A stretch of 64,000 nucleotides of DNA. Origin: an uncultured Oscillospiraceae bacterium. GTDB lineage: Bacteria; Bacillota; Clostridia; Oscillospirales; Oscillospiraceae. This document shows, piece after piece, positions 25,648-33,102 of the stretch (its first letter is position 1; each line of letters starts with the position of its first letter). The stretch spans positions 16,563 to 80,562 of the forward strand of contig CATKZP010000015.1 of assembly GCA_949841355.1 (NCBI GenBank), read 5' to 3'. The notes under the pieces are model-generated. The model searched no databases and was not told the DNA's origin. It worked only from the letters and a program-made list of their open reading frames with translations. A program made the translations under genes and the position numbers.

Positions 25648-25679
25648 CAGCCGGGCGGAAATGAATTCCGCCCCGGCTG
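25648..25679 (-). terminator. Terminator hairpin downstream of truA
   Basis: CAGCCGGGGCGGAA pairs with TTCCGCCCGGCTG with a single bulged base, followed on the minus strand by TTTC. It lies inside the spacer between the two truA tails and would now separate truA from the acetyltransferase gene. Confidence 0.65.
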
Positions 25680-25742
25680 CGCCGCTGGGCGGCGGCCTGC
25701 TGACGCAGGCTTACCGCGCCGCAGAAGCACGGTCCGCATGGC

Positions 25743-26498
25743 TTACAGCACATCTTCGTCATACCAGAGGTTGGTCATATACAGCCCGTCCGGCGGCGCG
25801 GTAGGCCCGGCCAGGGTGCGGTTGCGGGATTCCAGGATGGCGGGGATTTCCGCCGGCTCCAGCTTGCCCTCGGCGGCGTAGATGCAGGTGCCCACCATCG
25901 CCCGCACCATGTTATAGAGGAAGCCGTCGGCGCACACCCGGCAGTCGATGACGTCGCCGCGGCGCTCAATGTCGAAGTAGTGGACGGTGCGCACGGTAGT
26001 GCGGGTCTCGGTGCCCACGCTGCGCACGGCGGCAAAGTCGTGCGTGCCCACAAACTGCGCCGCCGCCCGGGCCATGATTTCCTCGTCCAGCGGCTTGGGG
26101 TAGAACCACACCCGGTTAACAAAAAACGGGTCCCGGATGCGGGAATTGTAGATTTTGTAGGTGTACTCCTTCTTCCGGCAGGAGCTGATGGCGTTGAAGC
26201 CGCCGGGCACCACCGTGGCCTTGAACACCGAGATGTCGTCGGGCAGGCGGGTGTTCACCGCCAGGGGCAGCCGCTCCACGGGAATGCCGGAGGTGGTGCG
26301 GAAGTTGGCTACGTAGACCTGGGCGTGAACCCCGGCGTCGGTGCGCCCCGCGCCGGTGAGCTTTACCGGGTGGCACACCACCGAGGAGAGGGCCTTTTCC
26401 AGCGTCTCCGCCACGGTGACGGCGTTTTTCTGTACCTGCCAGCCGTGGTAGGCGGTGCCGGTGTAGCTCAGCCGCAGGGCGATATTTCTCTGCTCCAT
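25743..26498 (-). CDS. truA: tRNA pseudouridine(38-40) synthase TruA
   Basis: The product has 251 residues. The catalytic Asp lies in GAGRTDAGVHA (about residues 50-60), and RMVRAMVG-like (YNMVRAMVGTCI) and the RRGDVIDCRV segments match the family. It modifies uridines 38-40 in the anticodon arm of many tRNAs. It lies one base downstream of ecfT, in the conserved Firmicute order ecfA1-ecfA2-ecfT-truA. A duplicated copy of its last 17 codons follows downstream. Confidence 0.95.
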   Translation of the reverse strand: MEQRNIALRLSYTGTAYHGWQVQKNAVTVAETLEKALSSVVCHPVKLTGAGRTDAGVHAQVYVANFRTTSGIPVERLPLAVNTRLPDDISVFKATVVPGGFNAISSCRKKEYTYKIYNSRIRDPFFVNRVWFYPKPLDEEIMARAAAQFVGTHDFAAVRSVGTETRTTVRTVHYFDIERRGDVIDCRVCADGFLYNMVRAMVGTCIYAAEGKLEPAEIPAILESRNRTLAGPTAPPDGLYMTNLWYDEDVL

Positions 26499-26499
26499 A

Positions 26500-27306
26500 T
26501 CACAGCCCCCAGCAGCCCAGCACGCCGGCGGCCACCGCCGCCGCCAGCGCCCCCAGCATGAACAGCACGTCGCCGGGGCGCCAATGCAGCTGCTTCATCC
26601 GGGTGCGGCCCTCGCCGCCGTGGTAGCAGCGGCACTCCATGGCGGTGGCCAGCTCGTCCGCCCGCCGGAAGGCGGAGATGAACAGCGGTACCAGAAGGGG
26701 GATCAGGGCCTTGGCACGCTGGATCAGATTCCCTGAGTCGAAGTCCGCGCCCCGGGCCCGCTGGGCGGACATGATCTTGTCCGTCTCCTCAATGAGGGTG
26801 GGGATGAACCGCAGGGCAATGGACATCATCATGGACAGCTCGTGGACGGGGACGCGCAGCTTCTTCAGCGGCCCCAGCAGGCTCTCCAGCCCGTCGGTGA
26901 GGGCCAGGGGAGAGGTGGTGTAGGTGAGCAGAAAGGTGCAGGTGATGAGCATGACGATGCGCACCACCATGAAAAACGCGTGGAGGAGGCCCTCCTTGGT
27001 GATGGTGAAAATCCAGAAGGAGACCAGCGCCTGGCCGGGGGTGTAAAAGATGTTGAGCACGGCGGTGAACACCAGAATGAACACCACCGGCTTCAGACCG
27101 CGCACCAGGGCGCGGGGCTTGACGGTGGACACCTTCACCACCGCCGCCAGGATCAGCAGCAAAAGGGCGTAGCTGACGAACCACTTGCCCAGGAAGAGGG
27201 CCACGATGTAGCAGATCATAGCCACCAGCTTGGCCCGGGGGTCCAGGCGGTGGATGGGAGATTCCCCTGGGAAGTACTGGCCCAGGGTGATATCGCGCAG
27301 GGCCAT
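26500..27306 (-). CDS. ecfT: ECF transporter transmembrane subunit EcfT
   Basis: The product has 268 residues and about five membrane segments. The family hallmarks are present: a basic Ala-Arg-Gly motif in the coupling helices (SAQRARGADFDSGN) and a second Arg-rich coupling segment (ELATAMECRCYHGGEGRTRM). It couples the two ATPases to interchangeable S components for vitamins and trace metals. It starts exactly where ecfA2 ends, sharing one base, and truA follows. Confidence 0.93.
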   Translation of the reverse strand: MALRDITLGQYFPGESPIHRLDPRAKLVAMICYIVALFLGKWFVSYALLLLILAAVVKVSTVKPRALVRGLKPVVFILVFTAVLNIFYTPGQALVSFWIFTITKEGLLHAFFMVVRIVMLITCTFLLTYTTSPLALTDGLESLLGPLKKLRVPVHELSMMMSIALRFIPTLIEETDKIMSAQRARGADFDSGNLIQRAKALIPLLVPLFISAFRRADELATAMECRCYHGGEGRTRMKQLHWRPGDVLFMLGALAAAVAAGVLGCWGL

Positions 27307-28172
27307 CAGTGTTCCTCCCTTCGATGGAGGGCGGCCAGCACGGCCTCCCGGGCCTGGGGAATGGTGTAGACCGACGCGGGCAGATCCACCCCCATGGACC
27401 GCAGGCGGGCGAACACCCGGGTCATGGCGGGCACGCCCAGGCCCATGGCCTCCAGCTCCTCCCCATGGGTGAACACGCGCTCAGGCGTGCCGGAGAAGGG
27501 GATGGCCCCCCGATGGATGACCACCAGGCGGTCCGCCTCCCGGGCCACCTCCTCCATGGAGTGGGACACCAGGATGATGCAGGCGTTTTTCTCCTGGTGG
27601 TAGGTGCGGATATTATCCAGAATCCGGGCGGCGCCGGAGGGGTCCAGCCCCGCCGTGGGCTCGTCCAGCACCAGCACCTGAGGCTCCATGGCGATGACGC
27701 CCGCGATGGCCACCCGGCGCTTCTGCCCCCCGGACAGGTCGAAGGGGGACTTCTCCAGCACTCCGGGCTCCAGCCCCACGAACCGGGCGGACTGCTTGAC
27801 GCGGCGGTCCACCTCGTCCCGGTCCAGCCCCATGTTTTTGGGGCCGAAGGCGATGTCCTGATACACCGTCTCCTCGAAGAGCTGGTACTCCGGGTACTGG
27901 AACACCAGCCCCACCTGGCAGCGGACCTGCCGGGTGCGGTCTTTGGACTCCCAGATGTCGGCGCCGTCGAAGAGCACCTGTCCGGCGGTGGGCTTCAGCA
28001 GGCCGTTCAGGTGCTGGATCAGGGTGGATTTTCCCGATCCGGTGCGGCCGATCACGGCAAGGTATTCGCCCCGCGAGGCGGAAAAGTCCACGCAGTCCAG
28101 GGCGGTGTGCTCAAAGGGTGTGCCCTGGCTGTAGGTGTGGGTGAGTTGTTTGGTTTCGATGATAGCTCCCAT
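27306..28172 (-). CDS. ecfA2: ECF transporter ATPase EcfA2
   Basis: The product has 288 residues. Walker A is GRTGSGKSTLIQHLN, the Q-loop is GLVFQYPEYQLFEETV, the signature is LSGGQKRRVAIAGV and Walker B is VLVLDEPTAGLD. The start at 28172 follows AAGGAG by 8 bases; the reading frame extends 11 codons further but without a ribosome site. EcfA1 and EcfA2 form the heterodimeric ATPase of the ECF module. An unusual, AT-richer small gene separates it from ecfA1. Confidence 0.92.
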   Translation of the reverse strand: MGAIIETKQLTHTYSQGTPFEHTALDCVDFSASRGEYLAVIGRTGSGKSTLIQHLNGLLKPTAGQVLFDGADIWESKDRTRQVRCQVGLVFQYPEYQLFEETVYQDIAFGPKNMGLDRDEVDRRVKQSARFVGLEPGVLEKSPFDLSGGQKRRVAIAGVIAMEPQVLVLDEPTAGLDPSGAARILDNIRTYHQEKNACIILVSHSMEEVAREADRLVVIHRGAIPFSGTPERVFTHGEELEAMGLGVPAMTRVFARLRSMGVDLPASVYTIPQAREAVLAALHRREEH

Positions 28173-28218
28173 GTAGAAACTCCTTGAAATGGAGATAATG
28201 TGCAAAAATCATAGATTG

Positions 28219-28395
28219 TTATTCATGTTTGTCCTTTTGGGAGGGAAGGAATGTCATGAAAACTCCGGCAAGTCCTATCAGGACAAAGATAGTGTGCCAG
28301 CTCATACTCAAATCAAAAAATGCCTCGTTCCCATAAGTTAGGGTGAGCAGAATAGCCATCAGAATCAGGGAAATACCTTGGAGTTGACGCTTCAT
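28219..28395 (-). CDS. Small membrane protein between ecfA1 and ecfA2
   Basis: A 58-residue frame with ATG at 28395 and TAA at 28219-28221, preceded by AGAGG. It has two hydrophobic segments (about 8-20 and 35-50) and a charged end (QKDKHE), so it is a predicted two-helix membrane protein. GC content is far lower than in the flanking ecf genes, which points to late insertion. The ecfA genes are normally adjacent. No family is recognised. It might instead be a remnant of an insertion. Confidence 0.55.
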   Translation of the reverse strand: MKRQLQGISLILMAILLTLTYGNEAFFDLSMSWHTIFVLIGLAGVFMTFLPSQKDKHE

Positions 28396-28421
28396 ATTTC
28401 ATGTACCTCTTTTCAATTTGG

Positions 28422-29279
28422 TCATGGCACTATACACAGCAGTTCTTTCAAAACCCCGGCGCACTCATCCACCGTCAGGGCGGTGAGGGGCACGTCCACC
28501 CCGGCCTGCCGCAGCTCGTAGAGCAGGGCCACCGGCTCGGGCACCTCCAGCCCCAGGGAGCGCAGGCCGTCCACGTTCTGGAACACCAGCTCGGGCTTGT
28601 CGTCCGCCACGATATGGCCGTCGTGCATGACGATGAGGCGGTCCGCCTGGGCGGCCTCGTCCATGTGGTGGGTGATGAGCACCACCGTAATATTCTGCTC
28701 CCGGTTGAGCCGCCGGATGGTGTCCAGCACCTCCTTCCGGCCCACGGGGTCCAGCATAGCGGTGGGCTCGTCCAGCACAATGCACCGGGGCCGCATGGCC
28801 AGCACGCCCGCGATGGCCACCCGCTGCTTCTGCCCGCCGGACAGCAGATGGGGGGCGTGGCGGGCATAGTCGGTCATGCCCACGGCGGCCAGGGCGGCGT
28901 CCACCCGCTCCCGGATTTCGGCGGAGGGCACCCCTAGGTTCTCCGGGCCGAAGGCCACGTCCTCTTCCACCACGCTGGCCACGATCTGGTTGTCCGGGTT
29001 CTGGAACACCATGCCCACCCGGCGGCGGATGTCCAGCAGCTTGTCCTCGTCGCAGCTGTCCATGCCGTCCACCCAGACCTTTCCCCCGGAGGGGAGCAGA
29101 ATGGCGTTGAAGTGCTTGGCCAGGGTGGACTTGCCCGAGCCGTTGTGGCCCAGCACCGCCACGAACTCCCCCGGCCGGATGGTCAGCGACACCCCGTCCA
29201 GCACCGTAGGGGCCACGCCCTCCTCGGTGGTGTAGCGGAAGGTGAGATGTTCGGTTCGCAGGATAGGTTGGTCAGACAT
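28422..29279 (-). CDS. ecfA1: ECF transporter ATPase EcfA1
   Basis: The product has 285 residues. Walker A is GHNGSGKSTLAKHFN, the Q-loop is GMVFQNPDNQIVASVVEEDVAFGPENLG, the signature is LSGGQKQRVAIAGV and Walker B is CIVLDEPTAMLD. It is first of the ecfA1-ecfA2-ecfT-truA series and the partner of EcfA2. A TfoX-like gene lies four bases upstream. Confidence 0.92.
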   Translation of the reverse strand: MSDQPILRTEHLTFRYTTEEGVAPTVLDGVSLTIRPGEFVAVLGHNGSGKSTLAKHFNAILLPSGGKVWVDGMDSCDEDKLLDIRRRVGMVFQNPDNQIVASVVEEDVAFGPENLGVPSAEIRERVDAALAAVGMTDYARHAPHLLSGGQKQRVAIAGVLAMRPRCIVLDEPTAMLDPVGRKEVLDTIRRLNREQNITVVLITHHMDEAAQADRLIVMHDGHIVADDKPELVFQNVDGLRSLGLEVPEPVALLYELRQAGVDVPLTALTVDECAGVLKELLCIVP

Positions 29280-29283
29280 GGCG

Positions 29284-29541
29284 TTACCCCTTTAAACAAT
29301 CGCTGAATTCTTTCAAATCTTGCTTTACTTCCTTGGACAGGCTGTTGAAGTCCACGCCTCGAATCGCGCCTTCCAACGCGTACAGATGCACCAGACAAAC
29401 CTGAGGATACACCTCTTTCAGCCGAAAAAACGAATGCTTCGCACCCAATTCCATCAGCGCTTCCGGGGAGTTTACCCCAACGGAAGCCAGCTTTCTTGCC
29501 ATTTCCTTCCCGATATTTTTCATGGACGTCAATTCCGGCAT
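29284..29541 (-). CDS. TfoX C-terminal domain-like protein
   Basis: The product has 85 residues. It begins MPELTSMKNIGKEMARKLASVGVNSPEALMELG, the helix-hairpin-helix-like start of the TfoX C-terminal domain, and contains the family pattern YPQVCLVHLYALEGAIRG. Stand-alone proteins of this type are common in Firmicutes and of uncertain function; full-length TfoX/Sxy controls competence in proteobacteria. GC content is lower than in the flanking genes. It lies directly upstream of ecfA1 and 32 bases after the methyltransferase gene. Confidence 0.8.
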   Translation of the reverse strand: MPELTSMKNIGKEMARKLASVGVNSPEALMELGAKHSFFRLKEVYPQVCLVHLYALEGAIRGVDFNSLSKEVKQDLKEFSDCLKG

Positions 29542-29573
29542 GCTGATTCCCTCCTAAAAGCACTGCGCCTGCA

Positions 29574-30437
29574 TTACCCGCAGGTCCATCGCCCCGCAGC
29601 CCCACAGGGCAAAGCCAGCCCCGTGGCGGTGACGGGCAGGCCCAGCTCGTCGGACACGGTGCGTCCGCCGAACTTTTCCCCAATGACGGTCTGCAAAATA
29701 TAGGTGAGCACCGACGGGGACAGCCCCGTGGTGTAGGAGTTCAAAATCACAAACAGCGGGTCATCGGACAGCACCCCCGCCACCAGCTCCACAAAGGGGT
29801 ACAGGTTTTCCTCCAGCTTCCACACCTCGCCGGAGGGGCCTCGGCCATAGGAGGGCGGGTCCATGATGATGGCGTCGTACTTCCGGCCCCGGCGGATCTC
29901 CCGCTCCACGAACTTGGCGCAGTCGTCCACAATCCAGCGGATGGGCCTGTCCTCCAGACCGGAGGATTTGGCGTTGTTCCGGGCCCACTGCACCATACCG
30001 CGGGCCGCGTCCACATGGCACACGCTGGCCCCGGCCGCGGCGCAGGCGATAGAGGCCCCGCCGGTATAGGCAAACAGGTTGAGCACGCTCACCGGCCGGC
30101 CGGCGCGTTGAATCTGCTCCCGGGCGAAGTCCCAGTTGGCCGCCTGCTCGGGGAACACCCCGGTGTGCTTGAAGTTCATCAGCCCCACGTTGAGGGTGAG
30201 ATCCCTGTAATTCACCTGCCAGTGCTGGGGGACGTTCTGGTCCCGCCACTGGCCGCCGCCGGTGTTGGACCGGGCGTACCGGGCGTCGGGACGCCGCCAG
30301 CCCTTGTGGGTCCGGGGGGTGTTCCAGATGGCCTGGGGATCGGGCCGCACCAGCAGCTTGTCCCCCCAGCGCTCCAGCTTCTCGCCCCGACCGCAGTCCA
30401 GCAGCTCGTAATCCGCCCAATGTTCAGCGACCCACAT
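29574..30437 (-). CDS. Class I SAM-dependent methyltransferase (RlmI/RsmC-like)
   Basis: The product has 287 residues. The SAM-binding motif is VLNLFAYTGGAS, an acidic loop follows (HVDAARGMVQWARNN), and motif IV is IIMDPPSYGRGP, a form typical of rRNA base methyltransferases. No N-terminal PUA domain is visible, unlike RlmI. The start at 30437 is set by the promoter: TTGACT and TATAAT overlap the longer reading frame, so an earlier ATG at 30476 would lie inside the -10 box. The target RNA is not evident. Confidence 0.82.
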   Translation of the reverse strand: MWVAEHWADYELLDCGRGEKLERWGDKLLVRPDPQAIWNTPRTHKGWRRPDARYARSNTGGGQWRDQNVPQHWQVNYRDLTLNVGLMNFKHTGVFPEQAANWDFAREQIQRAGRPVSVLNLFAYTGGASIACAAAGASVCHVDAARGMVQWARNNAKSSGLEDRPIRWIVDDCAKFVEREIRRGRKYDAIIMDPPSYGRGPSGEVWKLEENLYPFVELVAGVLSDDPLFVILNSYTTGLSPSVLTYILQTVIGEKFGGRTVSDELGLPVTATGLALPCGAAGRWTCG

Positions 30438-30467
30438 GGCCCCACCCCCAGAAATGATAATCAAGGT

Positions 30468-30496
30468 ATTATACAACAGGAACGGCGATTAGTCAA
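30468..30496 (-). promoter_or_regulatory. Promoter of the methyltransferase gene
   Basis: On the minus strand TTGACT (30491-30496), 17 bp, TATAAT (30468-30473). Confidence 0.8.
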
Positions 30497-30609
30497 ACCC
30501 CGCGCGGCATAAAAAACCGCCGGGCGTTATCATGACACGGCAGGCTCACAGCCGCTCCGGCCCGGTCCGCCGTCCAAACTATGCCCGCGATAATGGAGAC
30601 AGCGCCGTC

Positions 30610-30638
30610 TTGATGGCGCTCTGCGGATGTGCTATAAT
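30610..30638 (+). promoter_or_regulatory. Promoter of the unrecognised gene pair
   Basis: TTGATG (30610-30615), 17 bp, TATAAT (30633-30638), 55 bases before the first start codon. Confidence 0.7.
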
Positions 30639-30693
30639 ATCCCTGCAATTGGGCGTGCCTGCCCTGCGCTATTTTTGAGTAGGAGGGATTTTT

Positions 30694-31167
30694 ATGACGC
30701 ATCAAGAGGTGTCCGCCCAGCTGGATATGGAGCTTGAGAGCTTTTTCCAAGCGCACCCGGAATGCTGCCACCCCTTTCTGATGGATGAACGGCAAACCCT
30801 TCTGGATTCCCGCGCCGATGTCTCGTCCCTGGATATGAATGCGTTTGCCCTGTTTGACGAGATCCTGTCCTGCCGGATGGGCTTCAACCGGGACGATTCT
30901 CAAGAGAACAAAACCCATTACAACGCCGTCTGCCATCAGATATACCTGTTTTTCACCTCGGACGAATACAGGGAGGAGAAGCTCACCGCCGCCGTGGTGA
31001 AGGAAATGGTGATCCCCATGGCGGCGGTAAGCCTCAGCGAAACCACCCGGCTGGACCCGGTGCTGGCCTGCGCCGCAATCTCCCTGACCTTGAACACGAT
31101 CCTCAAGATCGGGGTGCGGGCCTGGTGCGAATACTACCGGAATAAGCACCCGGAGCTGAAGCCATGA
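30694..31167 (+). CDS. Unrecognised helical protein, partner of the HETAH protein
   Basis: The product has 157 residues and starts after AGGAGGG. It is predicted mostly helical and acidic in its first half, with several cysteines (HPECCHPF, LSCRMG, AVCHQI). A more hydrophobic stretch appears near residues 120-140 (LDPVLACAAISLTLNTILKIGV), which could be a buried helix rather than a membrane segment. No known domain is recognised. The stop overlaps the next start by four bases (ATGA), so the two proteins are probably made in fixed proportion and act together. A good promoter precedes it. It might regulate, inhibit or target the putative peptidase. Confidence 0.6.
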   Translation: MTHQEVSAQLDMELESFFQAHPECCHPFLMDERQTLLDSRADVSSLDMNAFALFDEILSCRMGFNRDDSQENKTHYNAVCHQIYLFFTSDEYREEKLTAAVVKEMVIPMAAVSLSETTRLDPVLACAAISLTLNTILKIGVRAWCEYYRNKHPELKP

Positions 31168-32630
31168 CCACGGGAAATTACGTCTATGATAATTTTGTGC
31201 GGATAGACTGCGGGCTGTCCCCCCAAGAGCTGTGGACCAGCATTGTCCACGAAACCGCCCATTTTACCCTGGCTAAGCAGTCGTCCTACGGTCTGTTCTG
31301 CTTCTTCCTCCAGCAGGATATGAAGGCTGGCAACGAGGAGTGCGAGCCGGTCCTCCGGCTTCTCGACCAGGCCGTTGAGCGCACCAGCGAGTGCTATGCG
31401 CGCACGATGGAGCTGCTGCTCGACGCCTCCTTCACCGCGCTGTCCCCCGGCGAGCGGGCCCGCGTCGTGGAGGAACGGCGTGCGCAGCCTTATTGGAGCC
31501 GCTACCGGATGGACCTGCTCGAGCCGCTGCTGCTGAATCCCGACAGCGCAAAGGCCCCGGTTTTTCCCCACCTGCTGTTTATTTTGGCGGCGCATGTGGA
31601 TACGCGGCCCCTTTTTCATAGGGACGTCTCAGACAGCGCTGCAATCAGAGCCATGATGCTGCAAAATCCCCTGGGGCTTTGCCCTGACCGGAGGCTTCCG
31701 GTTCTCATTCAGGCGTTCACCCGGCTGCTGGATACGGCTGCGCCCGCGCAGATTACGTGCGAACGGGTCATGGAGGAGAGCGGCCTTACGTTTCTGGATT
31801 CCGGCAGCCGCCAGAAAACCTTTCTGCGCAAACTGTGGGAGGAGGGGAAGCTCAGCCCGGGTATCCGAGCGCCTCTGGAGCGCAATCTGGCTGTTTGGGA
31901 GTGGGAGGACATCTGTTTTCTTGACCCAAAGGTGGTGTCCCTGGCGTTCGGTATGTCCATCACCGATGCCGCGATTCCTTACACCCTGCAGCCCCGTTTT
32001 TCTCAGCAGGTGCTGGACCTTCCGGCGTTCAAACCCGCCCGAAACGTGGTGTCCATTATGCTCAATGCCGCTGATTCCGTGCTTCCTCACAGCCAACTCC
32101 ACGCTGCGCCTTCCCAATGGGCGTGTCCAGCTGTACTCCAATTTTGGGATACCTGGAATGGAATTCGGTACCAGCCTGCGCTGGTAGAGGACGTCAGGAA
32201 GCTGGGGCCTGTGCTGGAGCTGTATCAAGGCGCCCTGTATTTTTATCTGGACGACTACAGTTCAATCCGGAAAACCGCGGCGCTGAACGGCATACCCGCC
32301 TTTTTTCGGGTGGACCTGCCCTGGAACCAGATGGAGGACGAACTGTGCCGGCGGGGCTTTCGCGTCCGGAGCATGCTGCTGCAAAAGTATTCGGAAAGCG
32401 TCTTTTTCTGCTTTCGCTTTAACGAGGCTGGAAACGCGGCCTTTTCCATGCATTTTCATTGGGAGCTCCAAAAAGCGTTTCAGGATTTTTGCGTCGGAAA
32501 TATTGTGCCGGCGGCGTCCTACGGCAGCTTTGGATGGAAGCGGTTCCGGGACCTGATAGCGGCGGTCACGGAGGACCAGAACTATGCCGGCCTGTCCTAT
32601 TCGGATTTTTGCGCCCTGCGTCTGCTCTAA
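31164..32630 (+). CDS. Unrecognised protein with HETAH (HExxH) motif, putative metallopeptidase
   Basis: The product has 488 residues without signal peptide or membrane segment. Near the N-terminus SIVHETAHF places an HExxH zinc-binding motif at residues 29-33. A Glu-containing segment (VERTSECYART, Glu72 or Glu76) could be the third ligand, as in gluzincins. The remaining 400 residues match no family I recognise and contain many aromatic and Leu residues. Codon use is less GC-rich than in flanking genes. It follows a 157-residue partner by overlap and lies next to surface module 2 without an obvious link. The peptidase reading is inferred from motif and local context only. Confidence 0.55.
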   Translation: MTTGNYVYDNFVRIDCGLSPQELWTSIVHETAHFTLAKQSSYGLFCFFLQQDMKAGNEECEPVLRLLDQAVERTSECYARTMELLLDASFTALSPGERARVVEERRAQPYWSRYRMDLLEPLLLNPDSAKAPVFPHLLFILAAHVDTRPLFHRDVSDSAAIRAMMLQNPLGLCPDRRLPVLIQAFTRLLDTAAPAQITCERVMEESGLTFLDSGSRQKTFLRKLWEEGKLSPGIRAPLERNLAVWEWEDICFLDPKVVSLAFGMSITDAAIPYTLQPRFSQQVLDLPAFKPARNVVSIMLNAADSVLPHSQLHAAPSQWACPAVLQFWDTWNGIRYQPALVEDVRKLGPVLELYQGALYFYLDDYSSIRKTAALNGIPAFFRVDLPWNQMEDELCRRGFRVRSMLLQKYSESVFFCFRFNEAGNAAFSMHFHWELQKAFQDFCVGNIVPAASYGSFGWKRFRDLIAAVTEDQNYAGLSYSDFCALRLL

Positions 32631-32663
32631 GGTTTAGGATCACTTGGGACGTAAAACATGGGG

Positions 32664-32692
32664 TTGAAATAAAGTTTAAGGTGTGATATACT
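32664..32692 (+). promoter_or_regulatory. Promoter of surface module 2
   Basis: TTGAAA (32664-32669), 17 bp, TATACT (32687-32692). It would give a leader of about 400 nucleotides. Confidence 0.65.
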
Positions 32693-32748
32693 TTAAGTGC
32701 CATCCCAGGCGATGGTAATATTTTCTTACATGCGCGCAAAGTCTATAA

Positions 32749-32790
32749 AAATGGGGGTACCCCCATTTCCCTGCTCCATGGAGCAGGGAA
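32749..32790. repeat. Two abutting perfect palindromes
   Basis: AAATGGGGGTACCCCCATTT (32749-32768) shares its last two bases with a 24-bp perfect palindrome (32767-32790: TTCCCTGCTCC, ATGG at the centre, mirrored). They lie in the module 2 leader between promoter and riboswitch. They could form a strong cruciform or mRNA hairpins, or act as terminator of the preceding gene. Confidence 0.6.
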
Positions 32791-32806
32791 GGGCAGTTGA
32801 GCGCGC

Positions 32807-33015
32807 AAAGGGAGGGTATGTGCATGAGGGACGAAAAACCTTGGGCCGACCCCGCCGCCGGATACGCCGACAGCGGCGGGGTGACAGGGCACCGGCGTTG
32901 GCAAACCATTGGAAACAATGGGACGCAAAGCCAGGGGCTGTTGGGCGATGCCCTATGCTCGACCGGTTGCATGGCAAACCATGGGAAACCATGGGACTGC
33001 AAAACCAGAGGCTAA
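32807..33015 (+). other. Possible leader ORF in front of riboswitch 2
   Basis: AAAGGGAGGG (32807-32816) lies 7 bases before an ATG at 32824. The frame has 63 codons, begins MRDEKPWADPAAGYADSGG and runs through aptamer 1. The first 40 bases resemble the equivalent ORF at 3285. Overlap with the aptamer makes full translation incompatible with RNA folding. Confidence 0.25.
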
Positions 33016-33060
33016 GGTGCGGTACGGCGTGGTATTGCGCTATGTTCGTTCGGTTACCGG
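32889..33060 (+). ncRNA. Tandem cyclic-di-GMP-I (GEMM) riboswitch aptamers, module 2
   Basis: Aptamer 1 (about 32889-32974) has GGCAAACC, CCATTG-GAAA-CAATGG, GGGACGCAAAGCC and a GGGC/GCCC hairpin. Aptamer 2 (about 32968-33060) has GGCAAACC, CCATGG-GAAA-CCATGG, GGGACTGCAAAACC, AGAGGCTA, ATGTTCG and TTCGGTTACCGG. Arrangement and sequence parallel the leader at 3357-3528, so the two arose by duplication. The usual ligand of this class is cyclic di-GMP. Confidence 0.85.
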
Positions 33061-33063
33061 ACC

Positions 33064-33094
33064 CTTTGCGTCCGCGAATTGCAAAGAAAGGAAG
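33064..33094 (+). promoter_or_regulatory. Expression platform and ribosome binding site, module 2
   Basis: CTTTGCGTCC (33064-33073) is exactly complementary to GGACGCAAAG of aptamer 1 (32921-32930). Its CTTTGC also pairs with GCAAAG (33081-33086), directly before the ribosome site AAAGGAAG (33087-33094). The bases between differ from module 1, while these elements are kept. Confidence 0.6.
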
Positions 33095-33102
33095 TAATTA
33101 GC

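Larger units (their letters stand above)
32631..33102 (+). other. Leader region of surface module 2
   Basis: A 472-base interval with a promoter, two abutting palindromes, a possible leader ORF, two riboswitch aptamers and an expression platform, described in separate entries. No further gene is supported here. Confidence 0.7.

Noticed and set aside
31164..32630. Transposase or phage protein
   Set aside because: No DDE, HTH or phage structural motif; the HExxH motif and overlap with a partner gene fit a peptidase-type protein better, though unproven.
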